DNA of 7,100 nucleotides from Vampirovibrionales bacterium (lineage in GTDB: Bacteria > Cyanobacteriota > Vampirovibrionia > Vampirovibrionales > JAJTHC01), in NCBI GenBank assembly GCA_021299615.1, contig JAJTHC010000208.1, positions 1-7,100 of the forward strand, in the 5' to 3' direction. Positions 5,470 to 7,100 of this stretch are shown here, piece after piece. The stretch's first letter is position 1. Each line of letters starts with the position of its first letter. The notes under the pieces were generated by a model that had not been told where the DNA came from, made no database searches, and saw only the letters and a list, made by a program, of their open reading frames with translations. A program made the position numbers and the translations under genes.

Positions 5470-6585
5470 ATGTCTCACGTATTTACCTTTTTCCTCGTAT
5501 CACTTTTTACATTTTTTGCCTTCGTAAGCTCGCCTTCCGCTTCATTTGCAGATCCTACAACGAACCTTGCGGTTACCAATAATGATTTTACGGTACAATT
5601 TGCACGACACTATATTTTAGGCCCGAATGACGTGGTTTCTATCAACTTTTTCGGTGCCCCCGAACTGAGCGTCGAAAGTCTTAGAATCCCAGCCGACGGT
5701 AGAATTATGTTGCCTGGTACGGAATACATCACCGCCGCAGGTCTAACACTTGAACAACTGCGTGACAAAATAAGGGCATCTATGCAACCGTATTTGAAGA
5801 ACAACTTGGTTTGGCTCAACTTATTACAAGCAAAACCCTTCGCCATTCGTATTACAGGAGCCGTCCTAGCCCCTGGTACCTATGAAATTAACATTAACCC
5901 CGTAGGTAACTCTGGTTTCTATTCCGCTGCAGGTGGTAACAAACCCGACCGTGCCACCCCCTTGCTTTCAAGCTTACTACTTACAGCAGGTGGCGTTCAG
6001 TATGATGCCGACCTTGAAAAAGTCAAAATCATTAACGATTTCACCGCAGAATCCTTTGAAATTAACGTTTTGGATTTATTGACGAACCACCCCAATGGCG
6101 ATATTTACCTGTCTTACGGTGATCGTATTCATGTTGACTATTTACCTGCGGATGTCAAAGTCAGTGATGCAAAGTTTAAGCAATATAGTTCAGCGACCTT
6201 TTCTCCCTCGTCCTTCCCTGTGCGAGTCTATGGCTATGTGCGAGCCCCTGGTTTGATTCAGGTGGATCCTCAACGTTCGAATAACTTAAACTCGGCGATT
6301 ATGCAAGCAGGTGGCTACTATACAGATTACGCTTTTGCCCCTAAAGAAATTACGATCATGCGTACGCATAGAGATGGTAAAATAGAAGTGCTTAAAGTAA
6401 ACCCCAAAACGAGCGACATCGCTTTACTGCCGAATGATTTAATCTATGTGCCTGAGCGTTTCTTAGGGAAGATTGATCGTTTTTCTGGTATTCTGGGACG
6501 CTTGGTCGCCCCTGCGGCGACTGTAGCGGGTGGTATCAATTCATGGGCGTTATTGTTTGACCCGACAAGAAACTTTAGAAGATAA
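5470..6585 (+). CDS. Wza-like periplasmic/outer-membrane polysaccharide export protein (SLBB domains)
   Basis: A 371-residue secreted protein of the OPX (Wza/KpsD/EpsA-like) family, expected to form the export conduit through the periplasm and outer membrane. Residues 1-27 form a Sec signal peptide: a Phe/Leu/Val-rich core (4-19), then SSPSASFA before DPTT. Next is the polysaccharide-export domain (YILGPNDVVSINFFG, 48-62, and RIPADGRIMLPG, 72-83, to about 120), a first SLBB-type domain (FAIRITGAVLAPGTYEI, 124-140, to about 222) with an unusual Gly/Asn loop insertion near 144-160, and a second SLBB (VRVYGYVRAPGLIQV, 251-265, to about 328). The C-terminal segment (338-371) is short and partly hydrophobic, possibly the membrane-inserting helix. 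It has no cysteine, so the usual lipoprotein lipobox is absent. The ATG at 5470 uses AGGGA (5459-5463), which overlaps the previous stop codon and suggests translational coupling. Confidence 0.9.
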   Translation: MSHVFTFFLVSLFTFFAFVSSPSASFADPTTNLAVTNNDFTVQFARHYILGPNDVVSINFFGAPELSVESLRIPADGRIMLPGTEYITAAGLTLEQLRDKIRASMQPYLKNNLVWLNLLQAKPFAIRITGAVLAPGTYEININPVGNSGFYSAAGGNKPDRATPLLSSLLLTAGGVQYDADLEKVKIINDFTAESFEINVLDLLTNHPNGDIYLSYGDRIHVDYLPADVKVSDAKFKQYSSATFSPSSFPVRVYGYVRAPGLIQVDPQRSNNLNSAIMQAGGYYTDYAFAPKEITIMRTHRDGKIEVLKVNPKTSDIALLPNDLIYVPERFLGKIDRFSGILGRLVAPAATVAGGINSWALLFDPTRNFRR

Positions 6586-6590
6586 ACAAA

Positions 6591-7100
6591 ATGACTAATT
6601 CCCAAGATCCTTTTTCTCATCTCACGAGTCGTAAAACCTTAGTAAGTAGTTTACTTGTTAATGGCGTCAATAAAATCATCCCTATGGTTTTAGGCGTCGT
6701 CACCATTCCGTTCTTTATCAAAGGCATTGGGCAAGAACAGTTTGGCATTTTAACCATTATATGGGCGTTCATTGGCTACGGGATGATGTTAGATCTTGGT
6801 TTGGGATCGGCATTGACTCGACATGTGGCGGGATGTTTGAGTCAAAATGACACGCAAGGCTTACCCTCAATCGTTTATACCACCGTTTTGGTGGGGGCAT
6901 TATTTGGCAGTGTGGGTACGGCTTTGTTATATCTATCGGCTCCTTTTTTGGTGGACTTTCTTTCTATAGACCTTATTTATCGTTCGGATGCATTGCTGTC
7001 CCTTCGTATTATGAGCTTTATCGTCCCCCTTATTGTGTCGAATCTCATTTTAATTGGGGTGCTTGAAGCGTACCAAGAGTTTAAAGCCATTAACCATACC
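6591..7100 (+). CDS. Wzx-like polysaccharide flippase (MATE/MOP superfamily), N-terminal part
   Basis: ATG 6591 opens a frame that runs off the right edge, giving 170 residues of an expected 400-500. It starts 5 nt after the stop of the export gene, so it is almost certainly in the same operon. The start SRKTLVSSLLVNGVNKIIPM and the stretch TIPFFIKGIGQEQFGILTII are typical of the first helices of Wzx/RfbX transporters, followed by DLGLGSALTRHVAG (74-87), a hallmark of the family. At least four hydrophobic segments are visible (about 16-43, 50-72, 93-123 and 138-158). The role is translocation of undecaprenyl-PP-linked repeat units from the cytoplasmic to the periplasmic face of the inner membrane. 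The remainder lies outside the window. No strong Shine-Dalgarno is seen (GAAG at 6578-6581), consistent with coupling to the upstream gene. Confidence 0.88.
   Translation, partial: MTNSQDPFSHLTSRKTLVSSLLVNGVNKIIPMVLGVVTIPFFIKGIGQEQFGILTIIWAFIGYGMMLDLGLGSALTRHVAGCLSQNDTQGLPSIVYTTVLVGALFGSVGTALLYLSAPFLVDFLSIDLIYRSDALLSLRIMSFIVPLIVSNLILIGVLEAYQEFKAINHT

Overview
The window looks like one end of an exopolysaccharide or capsule biosynthesis locus of a moderately AT-leaning Gram-negative bacterium. A gammaproteobacterium, possibly marine, is my best guess. That guess rests on a Wza-type outer-membrane export protein with a signal peptide, a proteobacterial-style -35/-10 promoter, and the overall base composition. 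No gene in the window fixes the genus.

Layout. Positions 1-288 hold the 3' end of a large, probably secreted RTX-like protein, closed by an intrinsic terminator (307-345). Positions 346-809 contain no gene but are densely structured. Two tandem long imperfect hairpins (346-481 and 479-628) share a direct repeat and are cross-linked by a third, nearly perfect 25-bp inverted repeat (430-454 / 580-604). They are followed by a perfect 30-bp palindrome (635-664), a good sigma-70-type promoter (692-719), and a terminator-like hairpin in the 5' leader (751-772). From 810 to the window end, six genes run on the + strand with mostly short gaps: a stand-alone mannose-6-phosphate isomerase-type cupin (TTG start), a short polyprenyl-phosphate sugar phosphotransferase, a GT4 glycosyltransferase, a Wzz/Wzc-like inner-membrane polysaccharide co-polymerase (GTG start), a Wza-like export protein, and the first 170 residues of a Wzx-like flippase.

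How the genes work together. This is the classic gene set of a Wzx/Wzy-dependent pathway. The cupin may help supply mannose-derived sugar precursors. The phosphotransferase loads the first sugar phosphate onto undecaprenyl phosphate, and the GT4 enzyme extends the repeat unit. The flippase moves it across the inner membrane. The co-polymerase and the Wza-like channel control chain length and export. No polymerase (Wzy) or Wzb phosphatase is visible; they may lie beyond 7100 or not exist.

Most notable. (i) The interlocking inverted repeats and perfect palindrome upstream of the operon resemble a switch, a mobile-repeat remnant or a structured RNA. (ii) A possible attenuator sits in the leader. 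(iii) The co-polymerase carries a C-terminal tyrosine-kinase-like domain that has lost its Walker A motif and has no tyrosine-rich tail. (iv) The export protein has no cysteine at all, so it cannot be a Wza-type lipoprotein. (v) A seven-residue motif is duplicated in the phosphotransferase N-terminus with synonymous changes in five of seven codons.
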